This document shows positions 18,304-27,423 of a stretch of DNA of 64,000 nucleotides, one piece after another. Source of the DNA: Acidimicrobiales bacterium (GTDB taxonomy: Bacteria > Actinomycetota > Acidimicrobiia > Acidimicrobiales > Acidimicrobilacustridaceae); assembly GCA_018401565.1 (NCBI GenBank), contig JAGYKS010000028.1, positions 124,001 to 188,000 of the forward strand, given 5' to 3'. Every line of letters begins with the position of its first letter. Position 1 is the first letter of the stretch. A model generated the notes under the pieces. It saw only the letters and a program-made list of their open reading frames with translations, was not told the DNA's origin and did not search any database. A program made the translations under genes and the position numbers.

Positions 18304-19166
18304 CTAGCGCACCACCGGAGTGATGCGCTCACCGGAGGCGAACGTGGCCTGACCTTCGGCCACCGCCTCGGGCTGGTTGCCCAGCGTCACCAGGTGCGGC
18401 GCCATGGCCAGGGCCTGGGCACGGGCCATTTCGCGCGCCGCCCACAGCGACCGCAACGTGCCTTGCACGGCAGCAGCGGGCTGTGACGCCAGGGCACCGG
18501 CGATGCGTCCGGCCACAGCCAGCAACTCATCGGCGGGGACCACGTCCTGCACGAAGCCAACCTGATACGCCCGCTGGGCTGACATGCGCTCGTGGTTGCC
18601 CATCAGTGCCATGCGGCAGAGCTCCCCAAACGGCAGCTGGCCGTACAACAAGATGGGCTCGTAGGCCGCAGCCATGCCGTAGGTGGTGTGGGGGTCGAAG
18701 AACGTGGCGTGGTCGGCAGCCACGATGGTCTCCACTTCACCCAGCAGGTAGAACGCCCCGCCACAGGCCATGCCGTTGACTGCGGCGACCACCGGCTTCC
18801 ACAGACCAGCCGTCTTTGGCCCCAGCATCATTCCGGGGTCGTCGATCATGAAGTGCCCGGGGGCTGCGGCACCACCCAGTTGCGATCGATCCCGGTACAA
18901 AAGGCGCGGTCGCCAGAAGCGGTCAGCACGATGGCCCGCACCCGGTCGTCATGACGGAGCTGGCGCCAGGTGTCCTGCAGGCCGGTGGCCAGAGCCTCGT
19001 CGAAACTGTTGAGGCGGTCAGGACGATTCAGGGTGACCCAAGCCACGGCACCGTCGATGTCCACGAGGACGGGGTCCACGAGGACGGGGTCCACCAGGAC
19101 GGGATCGTCGTTGTCGACATCACCGCTGTCGACATCACCGTTGTGACCCTTGAGATTGTCGGCCAT
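18304..19166 (-). CDS. Enoyl-CoA hydratase/isomerase family protein
   Basis: This crotonase-fold protein has about 287 residues after a frame correction near 18,870. Before the shift it reads VAWVTLNRPDRLNSFDEAL and AFCTGIDRNW. After it come KTAGLWKPVVAAVNGMACGG (oxyanion-hole region) and FFDPHTTYGMAAAYEPILL. Such enzymes hydrate or isomerise enoyl-CoAs, or hydrolyse rings. The N-terminus carries three DPVLV repeats from a 15-bp array. I prefer the ATG at 19166 (GGACGGG ahead) over a GTG at 19178. It is the first gene of a three-gene operon preceded by operator site 5. Confidence 0.8.
19059..19103. repeat. 15-bp tandem repeat (three units) in coding sequence
   Basis: Three near-identical copies of GTCCACGAGGACGGG encode DPVLV-DPVLV-DPVLV near the N-terminus of the enoyl-CoA hydratase. 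Confidence 0.85.
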
Positions 19167-19196
19167 GTGCCCGTCCACCCCATTTCTGCGTCCTGA

Positions 19197-19213
19197 TCTG
19201 ACGCGCCGTCAGA
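19197..19213. promoter_or_regulatory. Sterol-regulon operator palindrome, site 5
   Basis: TCTGACGCGCCGTCAGA matches the consensus in both half-sites and lies between the divergent hydratase operon and the amidohydrolase-fadD3 operon, 22 bp before the ATG at 19236. Confidence 0.8.
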
Positions 19214-19235
19214 AACCAATGCTACTCTCACACCC

Positions 19236-20444
19236 ATGCGTGAGCTGCCGAAAATCATCTCCGTGGACGACCACGTGGTCGAGCCCGCCACAGTATGGAC
19301 CGACCGCCTTCCCAAGCGATACGCCGATGTGGCTCCCCGCATCGTGCGTGCCCCGGTGGAGGAACTGAGCTTCATCGGTGGCAAGTTCACCGCCGTGCCC
19401 GGTGAGCCCGGTGGCCCCGGCGAGCAGGTGGACTGGTGGTTCTACGAGGATCTGCGTCGTCCGCTCACCCGGCTCGACACCGCCGTGGGCTACGACCGTG
19501 CCGATGTCACCCTCAAGGGCATCACCTACGACGACATGCGTCCGGGCTCGTACTCGGTGCCTGAGCGACTGGCCGACATGGACGCCAACGGCGTCGAGGC
19601 CTCGCTGTGCTTCCCGACCTTCCCCCGCTTTTGTGGCCAGACCTTCATGGAGGCGTCGGACAAGGAACTGGCGCTGCTGTGTGTGCAGGCCTACAACGAC
19701 TGGATGGTCGAGGAATGGTGTGGCACCTCCGGTGGCCGCCTCATCCCGCTGACCATCGTGCCCCTGTGGGATCCCGAGCTGGCTGCCGCCGAGGTGCGCC
19801 GCAACGCCGAACGCGGCGTGCACGCCGTGTGCTTCAGCGAAATCCCCAGCAATCTGGGTCTGCCCAGCATCCACGACGCCAACCGCCACTGGGATCCGTT
19901 TTTGGCGGCATGCAACGACACCCTGACCACCATCAACATGCACATCGGCTCAGGGTCCAAGATGCCGTCCACCTCGCCTGACGCACCGGCGGCCGTGGGC
20001 TCAACCCTCACCTTCGCCAACTGCTGTTTCTCCATGGTCGACTGGCTCATGAGCGGCGTGTTCGGACGATTCCCCGACCTGTTCATCGCCTACAGCGAAG
20101 GCCAGATCGGCTGGATCCCCTACATCCTCGAGCGCGCCGACACCGTGTGGGAGGAAAACGCCGGATGGGGTGGCATTGCCGACACCGTCACCGAACCTCC
20201 GTCCCAGCTGTTCCGCAAGCACGTGTTCGGATGTTTCTTCGACGATCCCCACGGTTTGCGGTCCATCGAGGAGATCGGGGTCGACAACGTCACGTTCGAG
20301 ACCGACTACCCCCATTCCGACAGCACCTGGCCCAACACCGTGAAGCTGGCGACCGATCAGACCGCCGACCTGTCCGACGAGGTCGTCTACAAGGTGATGC
20401 GGGGCAACGCCATCCGCATGCTCCACCTCGATCACCTCAGCTGA
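19236..20444 (+). CDS. Amidohydrolase-2 family metal-dependent hydrolase
   Basis: This intact 402-residue TIM-barrel hydrolase begins with IISVDDHVVEPATVW (metal-binding DxH). It continues through CFPTFPRFCGQTFMEAS, YNDWMVEEWCG, INMHIGSGSKMP, and ends with FETDYPHSDSTWPNTV. It is a close paralogue of the protein at 33,396. The family includes hydrolases and nonoxidative decarboxylases; which reaction occurs here is unknown. It lies upstream of fadD3 and behind operator site 5, which places it in the ring-degradation part of the sterol regulon by association. Confidence 0.82.
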   Translation: MRELPKIISVDDHVVEPATVWTDRLPKRYADVAPRIVRAPVEELSFIGGKFTAVPGEPGGPGEQVDWWFYEDLRRPLTRLDTAVGYDRADVTLKGITYDDMRPGSYSVPERLADMDANGVEASLCFPTFPRFCGQTFMEASDKELALLCVQAYNDWMVEEWCGTSGGRLIPLTIVPLWDPELAAAEVRRNAERGVHAVCFSEIPSNLGLPSIHDANRHWDPFLAACNDTLTTINMHIGSGSKMPSTSPDAPAAVGSTLTFANCCFSMVDWLMSGVFGRFPDLFIAYSEGQIGWIPYILERADTVWEENAGWGGIADTVTEPPSQLFRKHVFGCFFDDPHGLRSIEEIGVDNVTFETDYPHSDSTWPNTVKLATDQTADLSDEVVYKVMRGNAIRMLHLDHLS

Positions 20445-20503
20445 GCACGGCACCGCCGAACCTCTGCTGCCACCAACCCTGTCGCCGAACCTGCCACCTG
20501 CCT

Positions 20504-22177
20504 GTGTCGTTGACCGATCTCCACGATGCCCCCACCACCATCGGTGGGGCCGTGCGCCGGGCGGCCAGCCTGTTCGGCGAGACCGAGGCCCTGGTCGACG
20601 ACCGGCATCGCCTCAACTTCTCCGACCTGGCCACCGAGATAGGTCGCAGTTCGCGTGGGCTGGTGGCTGCGGGGATCGGCCATGGCGACACGGTCGCCAT
20701 CTGGGCTCCCAACGTGGCCGAATGGGCACTGGTGGCACTGGGCGCACTGGACATCGGCGCCATCGTGGTGCCACTGAACACCAGATACCGACCAGCTGAG
20801 GCCGCCGACATCATCACCCGGAGCCGGGCCCGCATGGCCGTATGCACCGAGGGGTTTTTGGGCCGCGGCTACGCACGTGAGCTGGTGGCACTGGTCGACA
20901 CACTCCCCCACCTCGACACCGTGGTGGCCATCACCATGCCCGACGGCGACACACCGGCGCCGCCGGTGCCCACCGGCGCCATCGGTTGGGACGACCTGCT
21001 GGCAGCCGGCGATGACATTGACGACGCCACCGTTGAGGCTGCCCGTTCGCTGGTCAACGCAGGCGATATCGGCGACATCATTTTCACCTCGGGCACCACC
21101 GGCGCCCCCAAGGGCGTGATGACCACCCACGAGCAAACGCTGCGGGCCTTCGCATCATGGAGCGAGGTGGTGGGCCTCACTCACGGCGACCGCTACCTGG
21201 TCGTCAATCCGTTCTTTCATACCTTCGGGTACAAAGCCGGCATCGTGGCGTCGCTGCTGCGGGGGGCCACGGTGGTGTGCGAGCCGGTGTTCGACGCCGG
21301 CGTAGTGCTCGACCACATCGGCGCCGAGCGCATCAGCATGCTGCCGGGACCACCCACGCTGTACCTCACCATCCTTGAGCATCCACGACGCAGCGAGGTC
21401 GACCTCAGTTCGTTGCGGCTGGCGGTCACCGGAGCCGCTGCGGTGCCCGAAGAGATGGTGCGCCGCATGCATTCGGAACTGGGGTTCACCACGGTGGTCA
21501 CCGGCTACGGACTCACTGAGGCCACCGGCGTGGTCACCATGTGCCGGTCGGGTGACGACCCTGCCACCATCGCCACCACCTCAGGCCGGGCCATCGACGA
21601 CATCGAGGTGGCGGTGGTCGACGACGCAGGCCATGCGCTTGCCAACGGTGAGCCCGGGGAGATCGTGTGCCGGGGCTACAACGTGATGGTCGGCTACCTC
21701 GACGATCCAGCCGCCACCGCCGAGGCCATCGACGCCGACGGCTGGCTGCACACCGGCGACATCGGGGTGCTCGACGACGCCGGCTACCTGCGCATCACCG
21801 ACCGCCTCAAGGACATGTTCATCGTGGGTGGGTTCAACGCCTACCCCGCCGAGATCGAGAACATGCTGAGTGAGCATCCGTCGGTGGCCCAGGTGGCGGT
21901 GGTTGGGGTGCCCGACGACCGCATGGGCGAGGTGGGTGCGGCATGGGTGGTGGCCCGCTCGGGTGCCAGCGACGATCCAGCCGCCCTCAGCGCCGAGTTG
22001 TCAGCATGGGCCCGCCAGCGCATGGCCAACTTCAAGGTGCCGCGCACCATCCACGTGGTTGATGCCCTGCCCACCAACGCTTCGGGCAAGGTACTCAAGT
22101 ACGAACTGCGCCAACAGGCCGCTGTCGATCACTCCGGCGGCACAAACGCCGCCACGAACGACTCCGGCGCCGTCTGA
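20504..22177 (+). CDS. fadD3: HIP-CoA ligase, FadD3-like
   Basis: This 557-residue acyl-CoA synthetase has FTSGTTGAPKGVMTTHEQ near residue 194, FFHTFGYKAGIVASLL, ISMLPGPPTLYLTILEHP, VTGYGLTEATGVVTMCR, GYNVMVGYLDDPAATAEAID and DALPTNASGKVLKYELR with the catalytic Lys. This sequence of motifs is that of FadD3, which activates HIP, the bicyclic acid left after rings A and B are removed from sterols. I start at GTG 20504 because the family N-terminus begins there; the open frame runs further upstream through the preceding gene. The stop overlaps operator site 6. Confidence 0.85.
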   Translation: MSLTDLHDAPTTIGGAVRRAASLFGETEALVDDRHRLNFSDLATEIGRSSRGLVAAGIGHGDTVAIWAPNVAEWALVALGALDIGAIVVPLNTRYRPAEAADIITRSRARMAVCTEGFLGRGYARELVALVDTLPHLDTVVAITMPDGDTPAPPVPTGAIGWDDLLAAGDDIDDATVEAARSLVNAGDIGDIIFTSGTTGAPKGVMTTHEQTLRAFASWSEVVGLTHGDRYLVVNPFFHTFGYKAGIVASLLRGATVVCEPVFDAGVVLDHIGAERISMLPGPPTLYLTILEHPRRSEVDLSSLRLAVTGAAAVPEEMVRRMHSELGFTTVVTGYGLTEATGVVTMCRSGDDPATIATTSGRAIDDIEVAVVDDAGHALANGEPGEIVCRGYNVMVGYLDDPAATAEAIDADGWLHTGDIGVLDDAGYLRITDRLKDMFIVGGFNAYPAEIENMLSEHPSVAQVAVVGVPDDRMGEVGAAWVVARSGASDDPAALSAELSAWARQRMANFKVPRTIHVVDALPTNASGKVLKYELRQQAAVDHSGGTNAATNDSGAV

Positions 22178-22189
22178 CGTAGCATCAGA
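22173..22189. promoter_or_regulatory. Sterol-regulon operator palindrome, site 6
   Basis: TCTGACGTAGCATCAGA (one mismatch, ATCAGA) covers the stop codon of fadD3 and lies 93 bp before the alcohol dehydrogenase ATG, so it probably marks an internal promoter. Confidence 0.7.
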
Positions 22190-22282
22190 AAGTGCAGTCG
22201 GCTCGCCGGCGCAGGTCAGGAGCCGGGCACCACTGTGTGGGATCTGGCCATCGGGATTCAGCGACACGCCTTAGGGGGCATC

Positions 22283-23386
22283 ATGCGGGGAATCGTCTAC
22301 GACGGAACGACCACACGACTGGTCGACGGGCTCGAGCTTCGCGATCCGGGGCCCCGTGAGGTCACCGTGGCCATTGGCGCCGCCGGCCTGTGCCACAGCG
22401 ACCTTTCCTACATGCACGGCCTGTACCCCGTCCCCCATCCGGCCGTGTGTGGGCACGAGGCCGCCGGCGTGGTCGAGCGGGTGGGCGAGGCCGTCACCAA
22501 CGTCAAGCCCGGTGACCACGTCGTCATCACCACCCTGGCGTCGTGCGGGGTGTGCCCCTACTGCGCCGACGGCATGCCCACGCTGTGTCGGTCCACGCTG
22601 GCCAACTGGTCGCAGCCATTCACCCTCGACGGTGACCCCATCTACAACTTTGCCGCCACCAGTGCCTTCGCCGAGCGCACCGTGGTGCGCGATGTGCAGT
22701 GTGTGGCCATCCCCGACGACGTGCCGCTCACCTCGGCAGCCCTGATCGGCTGTGGGGTGGTGACCGGCATGGGGGCGGTGTTCAACCGTGCCAACGTCAA
22801 GCGGGGCCAGGCCGCAGTGGTGTTTGGCGTGGGCGGCGTGGGACTCAACGTGCTGCAGGCCCTGCGGGTCCGCGGCGCCAACCCCATCGTGGCCGTGGAC
22901 ACCGCCTTGACCAAGGAAAAGCTGGCCCGGGACTTCGGCGCCACCCACTTCCTTGACGGCACCCGTGACGACATCGTGGAAGCCATCGGTGCCACCCGTC
23001 CGGCCAGCGACAAGGCGGTGCGCGGTGCGTTCAATGCCGGCGGCATGGACTGGGCCTTCGATTGCGTCGCCCACCCCCAGGTGACGTTCAACGCCCTGGA
23101 GTCGCTGGACTGGGGTGGCAGCGTGGTGATCATCGGAGTGGCAGCCCAAGACGCCGAGTTCCACGGCCTGTACGGGCGACTCACCCAGGTCGACCGGGCG
23201 GTTATGGGCTGTCGGTACGGCACCGTCTCGCCGCACCGTGACATCCCAGCCATCGTGGATCTCTACCGCCAGGGACTCATCGACCTCGACGGTCTGGTCA
23301 GTTCCAGCCACCCGGTGGCCGAGTGGGAGACGGCGGTCGCCGAACTCGAAGCCGGGTCGGTGGCCCGCGGCGTCCTGACGTTCTGA
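22283..23386 (+). CDS. Zinc-dependent alcohol dehydrogenase
   Basis: This intact 367-residue medium-chain dehydrogenase has its catalytic zinc ligand Cys37 in AAGLCHSDLSY, with GHEAAGVVERVG following, and a structural zinc cluster of four Cys in SCGVCPYCADGMPTLC. The NAD(P) fold is at AAVVFGVGGVGLNVLQAL. The start at 22283 has AGGGGG eight bases ahead; a frame upstream to 22235 lacks this. It resembles the mycothiol/alcohol dehydrogenase branch common in actinobacteria. A role in oxidising a steroid alcohol is inferred from operator site 6 and the neighbouring ligases. Confidence 0.87.
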   Translation: MRGIVYDGTTTRLVDGLELRDPGPREVTVAIGAAGLCHSDLSYMHGLYPVPHPAVCGHEAAGVVERVGEAVTNVKPGDHVVITTLASCGVCPYCADGMPTLCRSTLANWSQPFTLDGDPIYNFAATSAFAERTVVRDVQCVAIPDDVPLTSAALIGCGVVTGMGAVFNRANVKRGQAAVVFGVGGVGLNVLQALRVRGANPIVAVDTALTKEKLARDFGATHFLDGTRDDIVEAIGATRPASDKAVRGAFNAGGMDWAFDCVAHPQVTFNALESLDWGGSVVIIGVAAQDAEFHGLYGRLTQVDRAVMGCRYGTVSPHRDIPAIVDLYRQGLIDLDGLVSSSHPVAEWETAVAELEAGSVARGVLTF

Positions 23387-23411
23387 CGTTCTGACGTTCT
23401 GACGTTCTGAC
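23375..23411. repeat. 8-bp tandem repeat CTGACGTT, 4.6 units
   Basis: The unit CTGACGTT is repeated head-to-tail across the 3' end of the alcohol dehydrogenase gene and contains its TGA stop. Each unit carries a TTCTGACG string equal to the left half of the operator palindrome, but no right half-site follows. Confidence 0.85.
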
Positions 23412-23475
23412 ACCGTCCACCGTGCCCCTGCCAACGACACCGGTGGTCCCGCTGCCCCCGCCCCAGCCCCTGCAT

Positions 23476-25109
23476 ATGGGCACGGGTACCGGCACCGGCG
23501 ACGCCACCGTGCTCGACCTGTTCGATGCCGTGGTGTCGCAGTTCGGTGATCGCGAGGCCATGGTGGAGTGCACCGGCGTCGATGACGACGGCACCGTCAC
23601 CACCCGACGCATCACGTTCGCCACCTGGGCCGCCGCCGCCGACGCCTGGGCGGCCGACATGGTGGCCGCCGGGGTGCAACCCGGCGACGTGGTGGCCATC
23701 ACCTGCCCAGTGGCATCGACTTCGCCGTCGCCCACCACGCCGCCGTTCGGGCCGGTGCAGTGGCCACCGGCATCAACACCCGGCTGGGACCGGCTGAACG
23801 CCGCCACATCCTCGATGCCTGCACTCCGGCGCTGGTCATCGATGAGGCACCCGACGACCTCGCTGCCCTGGCCGCCAAAGGCGATCCCCAACGTCGACTG
23901 GTGCACTGCGCTGCCACCGATCCCGTGGTCATCGTGTGGACAGGTGGAACCACCGGACTGCCAAAGGGTGTGGTGTTTGACCATCTGTGTCTCGCCACCA
24001 TGGCCCAGGGTGCCGCCCCGCTGAGCGCCATGGGCGACCGACGGCTGTCACCACTGCCGTTTTCGCACGTGGGCACCATGACCCGCACGTGGGATGAATG
24101 GTCCCACCTGATCACCACCGTGGTCACCCCCACCCCGTGGTCTCCAGCGGCCACTGCGGCGCTGCTGGTGAACGAGGGCATCACCGTGTGCCAGGGCGTA
24201 CCCACCCAATACGCCCTGTTGTGCGACTACCTCGAGCAGCACAGCGTGGACCCGTCCCGACTGTCAGACCTGCGCATTGCCGGTATCGGCGGTGCCCGCA
24301 TCCCGCCTGAGCTGGTGCTGCGAATCGAAGCGGTGTTGGGGTGTCCGGTGGTGGCCAGGTACGCCAGCACCGAGTCGGTCATCGCCACCGGAACCCAACC
24401 CGGTGACGACATCGACGTGGTGTGCACCACGGTCGGGCGACCCAATGGGCCGGTACAGATGCGCATCGTGGACGACGACGGCAACACGCTCGCACCGGGA
24501 CCCGACAACGTCGGGACGGTCACGTTGCGCAGCCGGGCAATCATGCGCAGCTACCTCGACGACCCCGACCGCACCGCCGAGGCAGTGGACGCCGACGGCT
24601 GGCTGCGCACCGGTGACCTCGGCTGGGTCGGCGACGACGGCAACCTGAGACTGGTTGGCCGCACCACCGAGATGTACATCCGCGGCGGCTACAACGTCTA
24701 CCCCGCCGAGGTGGAAAACTGCCTGGGTCAGCATCCCGCCATTGCAGCCGCCGCCGTCGTGGGTGCGCATGCACCGCACTCGGCGCTCGGTGAAGTGGGG
24801 GTTGCCTTCGTTGTGCCCGCCGCCGGCGAACCTGCCCCCGACGCCGACGCCATACGGCAACATGTCAGTACCCAGTTGGCCAGCTACAAGGCACCCGACA
24901 TCGTGGTGATCACCAGCGAGCTACCGCTCACCACCATTGGCAAGATCGACAAGCGCGCCCTGCACGTCCGGGCCGACCAGGAGGCAAGCACATGGCACCG
25001 ACCGACGCAGGGCAGTCCAACGACACAGGGCAGTCCAACGACGCAGGGCAGTCCAACGACGCAGGGCAGTCCAACGACACAGGGCAGTCCCCCAACGCAG
25101 GCGTCATGA
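23476..25109 (+). CDS. AMP-dependent acyl-CoA synthetase
   Basis: This acyl-CoA ligase has about 544 residues after a frame correction near 23,702, where a lost C turns ITLPSGIDF into ITCPVAS. Adenylation motifs are VWTGGTTGLPKGVVFDH, DGWLRTGDLGWVGDDG and GGYNVYPAEVENCL, and the catalytic Lys is in LTTIGKIDKRAL. The ATG at 23476 places MGTGTGTGDATVLDLF just before the fold; a GTG at 23422 is an alternative. The C-terminus is extended by a TQGSPT repeat encoded by an 18-bp array. Its last bases overlap the next ligase's ATG. The substrate is unknown. Confidence 0.8.
25008..25097. repeat. 18-bp tandem repeat, five units
   Basis: Five units of CAGGGCAGTCCAACGACG run head-to-tail at the 3' end of the synthetase gene and encode repeated TQGSPT. 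The last unit is slightly altered. This is the longest tandem array in the window. Confidence 0.9.
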
Positions 25110-26599
25110 TCGACACCACCGGCAAGACCCTGTGGGAGCTCATCGAGGCCCGGGCGACGGCGACACCCGACGCCCACATGGCCCGCGACGAGCAGGGTCG
25201 CACGCTTACCTTTGGCCATTACCGCACGTGGTGCGAGCAGGTGGCCGCCGGGCTGGCGCAGCAATACGGCGTGGGCGAGGGATCCCGGGTGTCGTGGATT
25301 TTGCCGTCACGCTTTGAGGCCCTGGTGCTCACCGGCGCACTATCGCGTGCTGGGTGCGGTGCAGAACCCCATCCTGCCCATCTACCGACATCGTGAGGTC
25401 GGTTTCATCACTACCCAGAGCGCAGCGTCACTGCTGGTGGTGCCCGGCACATTCCGCAATTTCGACTTTGCCGCCATGGCCGACGAGATCACCACCGACG
25501 CCACCACCGTGCTGGTGGCCGACCCCGATCTTCCCATCGGTGACCCCTCCACCCTCGAACCGTTCTGAGCCCGACCTCACCGGCCTGCGCTGGCTGTTTT
25601 ACTCGTCGGGCACCACGGCCGACCCTAAGGGGGCCAAGCACTCCGATCGCAGCCTGTCGGCGGCCAACGACGGGATGCAGTGGTCCATGCAGGTGACCGA
25701 CGCCGACCGGGCCGCCGTGGTGTTCCCGGTCACCCACGTGGGAGGCCTGGTGTGGCTGTTCAACGCCATGCAGACCGGGGTCGAACTGCTCATGGTGGAG
25801 GTTTTCGACCCTGCAGGCACGCCAGCGTGGCTCAGCCAGCAAGGCTGTACCTGTGCCGGTGCCGGCACCGTGTTCTGGCTGGCCTACCTGGCCGCCCAAC
25901 GCGCCCTTCCCGACGGCGAGCAGCTCCTGCCCGATGTCCGCATCTTCAACGGTGGCGGTGCGCCCGCCGGTGACCCTGCATGCCGAAATGATGGCGGCCT
26001 TCGGTGCCCCGCTCATTGGCGGCTGGGGACTGACTGAGAGCCCCATCAACACCATGGTCACCGTGGACGACCCCGACCACGCCAAGGCCACCACCGACGG
26101 CCGCCCGTGCCCCGGGGTGGGCCTGCGGGTGGTGATGGACGACAAGGTGCTGGGCGCCAACCACGAAGGCGAGCTCCATGTCCGTGGCCCACAGGTGAGC
26201 ATGGGGTACCTGGATTCCACCCTCGACGCCGAAGCCTTCACCGACGACGGCTGGTTTCGTACTGGTGACCTGGGCGTGATCGACACCGACGGCTACGTGT
26301 CCATCACCGGACGTCTCAAGGACATCATCATCCGCAAGGGTGAGAACATCTCGGCCAAAGAGATCGAGGACCTGCTGTTCGCCCATCCCTCGGTCGCTGA
26401 CGTGGCCGTGGTTGGCCTTCCCGACGACGCCAGTGGCGAGCGGGCCTGCGCCATCGTGGTGTGCGCACCCGATGCGGCACTCACCTTCGACGACATGGTG
26501 GCCCACTGCCGTGCCAGTCAGCTGTCAGTCCACAAGATCCCCGAGCAGCTCGAGATCGTGGACGCCCTGCCACAATCTGCACGTCCTCTCCAGCGGTAA
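25106..26599 (+). CDS. AMP-dependent acyl-CoA ligase, C-terminus disrupted
   Basis: This ligase resembles cyclohexanecarboxylate-type CoA ligases: MIDTTGKTLWELIEARATAT, then PSRFEALVLTGAL, AVQNPILPIYRHREVGFI, YSSGTTADPKGAKHSD, GGWGLTESPINTMVTVDD, GWFRTGDLGVIDTDGYV and RKGENISAKEIEDLLFAHPS. At least three frame slips (near 25,345, 25,562 and 25,975) must be bridged. Its ATG overlaps the previous stop. The final segment EIVDALPQSA ends at about 26,580, exactly where composition changes. The expected GK catalytic-lysine tail is not in frame, though SSGKR appears in another frame at 26,589-26,603. It is either truncated by an insertion or damaged by poor consensus. Confidence 0.7.
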
Positions 26600-27345
26600 G
26601 CGCGATTCGCCTTCACCCGTCCAGCAACTGTCGATAGCGCTTCGGCAGATGAACGCGAATGTTTGTCACCCCGCGAGAGACACAGAAATCAGTTTCGATG
26701 TTGGTTTAGTGGCGCTCGGTCAATCTTTATCCAGAATAACTGTAAACTGATCAGCTCACGTTATATGGATTCACGCTGAGGGCAATGAACCGCGCCTTCA
26801 TTGGTCGTCAATGTCCTCGCTCACGATGATCATCGCGTGTTACGTTCATCTGTAGCTCAATCGTCACGTCTGACGCGCGATAGGTCTGTCACGACAACTC
26901 GCAGGTTATATATAAGATCTTCAGAAGTAACTCTGGTCGAACATACCGCTTCAAATAACTATCATAAAGAGAACTTCATCAATCACTATAAAGAAGTACT
27001 CGCATAGTGAAAGATCTCGCTATATCATAACATGTTTCATCTTTCGTCAGTTTAATCGCTGTAGAGTGCTGCTCACGCTCCGCGTGGAGAAGATCACCGC
27101 AACACTACCTGTTACGTCGCAACTGGCGGTCCAAACACGCTGGTCAATCCGCTGAATAACAACACCAATCATCAGATAACTTGAGAATGCAACTTTCGAC
27201 GCCCGCAATAGATCCACGTTCGCTAGATCAGGTGAACTGATGCTGGAACGATCGCCCAGATGCCGCCAGCGATCAGATCTGTCGCTTTACCGGGGCGGGA
27301 TTATCTGGTTTGATGTGTATCACCTGCTGAGCCACCGCCGGTGGG
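26600..27345. other. AT-rich, gene-poor island
   Basis: This ~750-bp stretch has a composition unlike its neighbours: 26941-27000 contains 19 G+C in 60, against 40 in 60 at 26461-26520. I find no recognisable protein. Reading frames of 68 codons (26801-27007) and 38 codons (27240-27356) match nothing I know. It holds a perfect 12-bp palindrome CGATGATCATCG (26824-26835) and a lone operator half TCTGACGCG near 26869. No tRNA, transposase or flanking inverted repeats were seen. It could be foreign DNA, a regulatory spacer, or a low-quality or misassembled join. Confidence 0.6.
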
Positions 27346-27351
27346 TGAAAA

Positions 27352-27368
27352 TCTGACGCTGCGTCAGA
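27352..27368. promoter_or_regulatory. Sterol-regulon operator palindrome, site 7
   Basis: TCTGACGCTGCGTCAGA, with flanks 27351-27369, is a perfect 19-bp inverted repeat. It lies 55 bp before the dehydrogenase ATG and marks the point where normal high-GC sequence resumes. Confidence 0.8.
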
Positions 27369-27423
27369 TCATTGGACAGCCGACAGGTAGCATGTCGGAC
27401 GTCGCCGCTTCCACGGGGGAATC

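Noticed and set aside
20147-20503. Long N-terminal extension of FadD3
   Set aside because: The open frame overlaps the end of the amidohydrolase gene and the extension is unlike any ligase; the family N-terminus fits a GTG at 20504.
25008-25097. Five-unit repeat as a CRISPR array
   Set aside because: The units are contiguous 18-mers without spacers and encode protein; no cas genes are near.
26801-27007. Possible small gene in the AT-rich island
   Set aside because: It begins at TTG without a ribosome-binding site, and its 68 residues resemble no known protein and have no coding-like bias.
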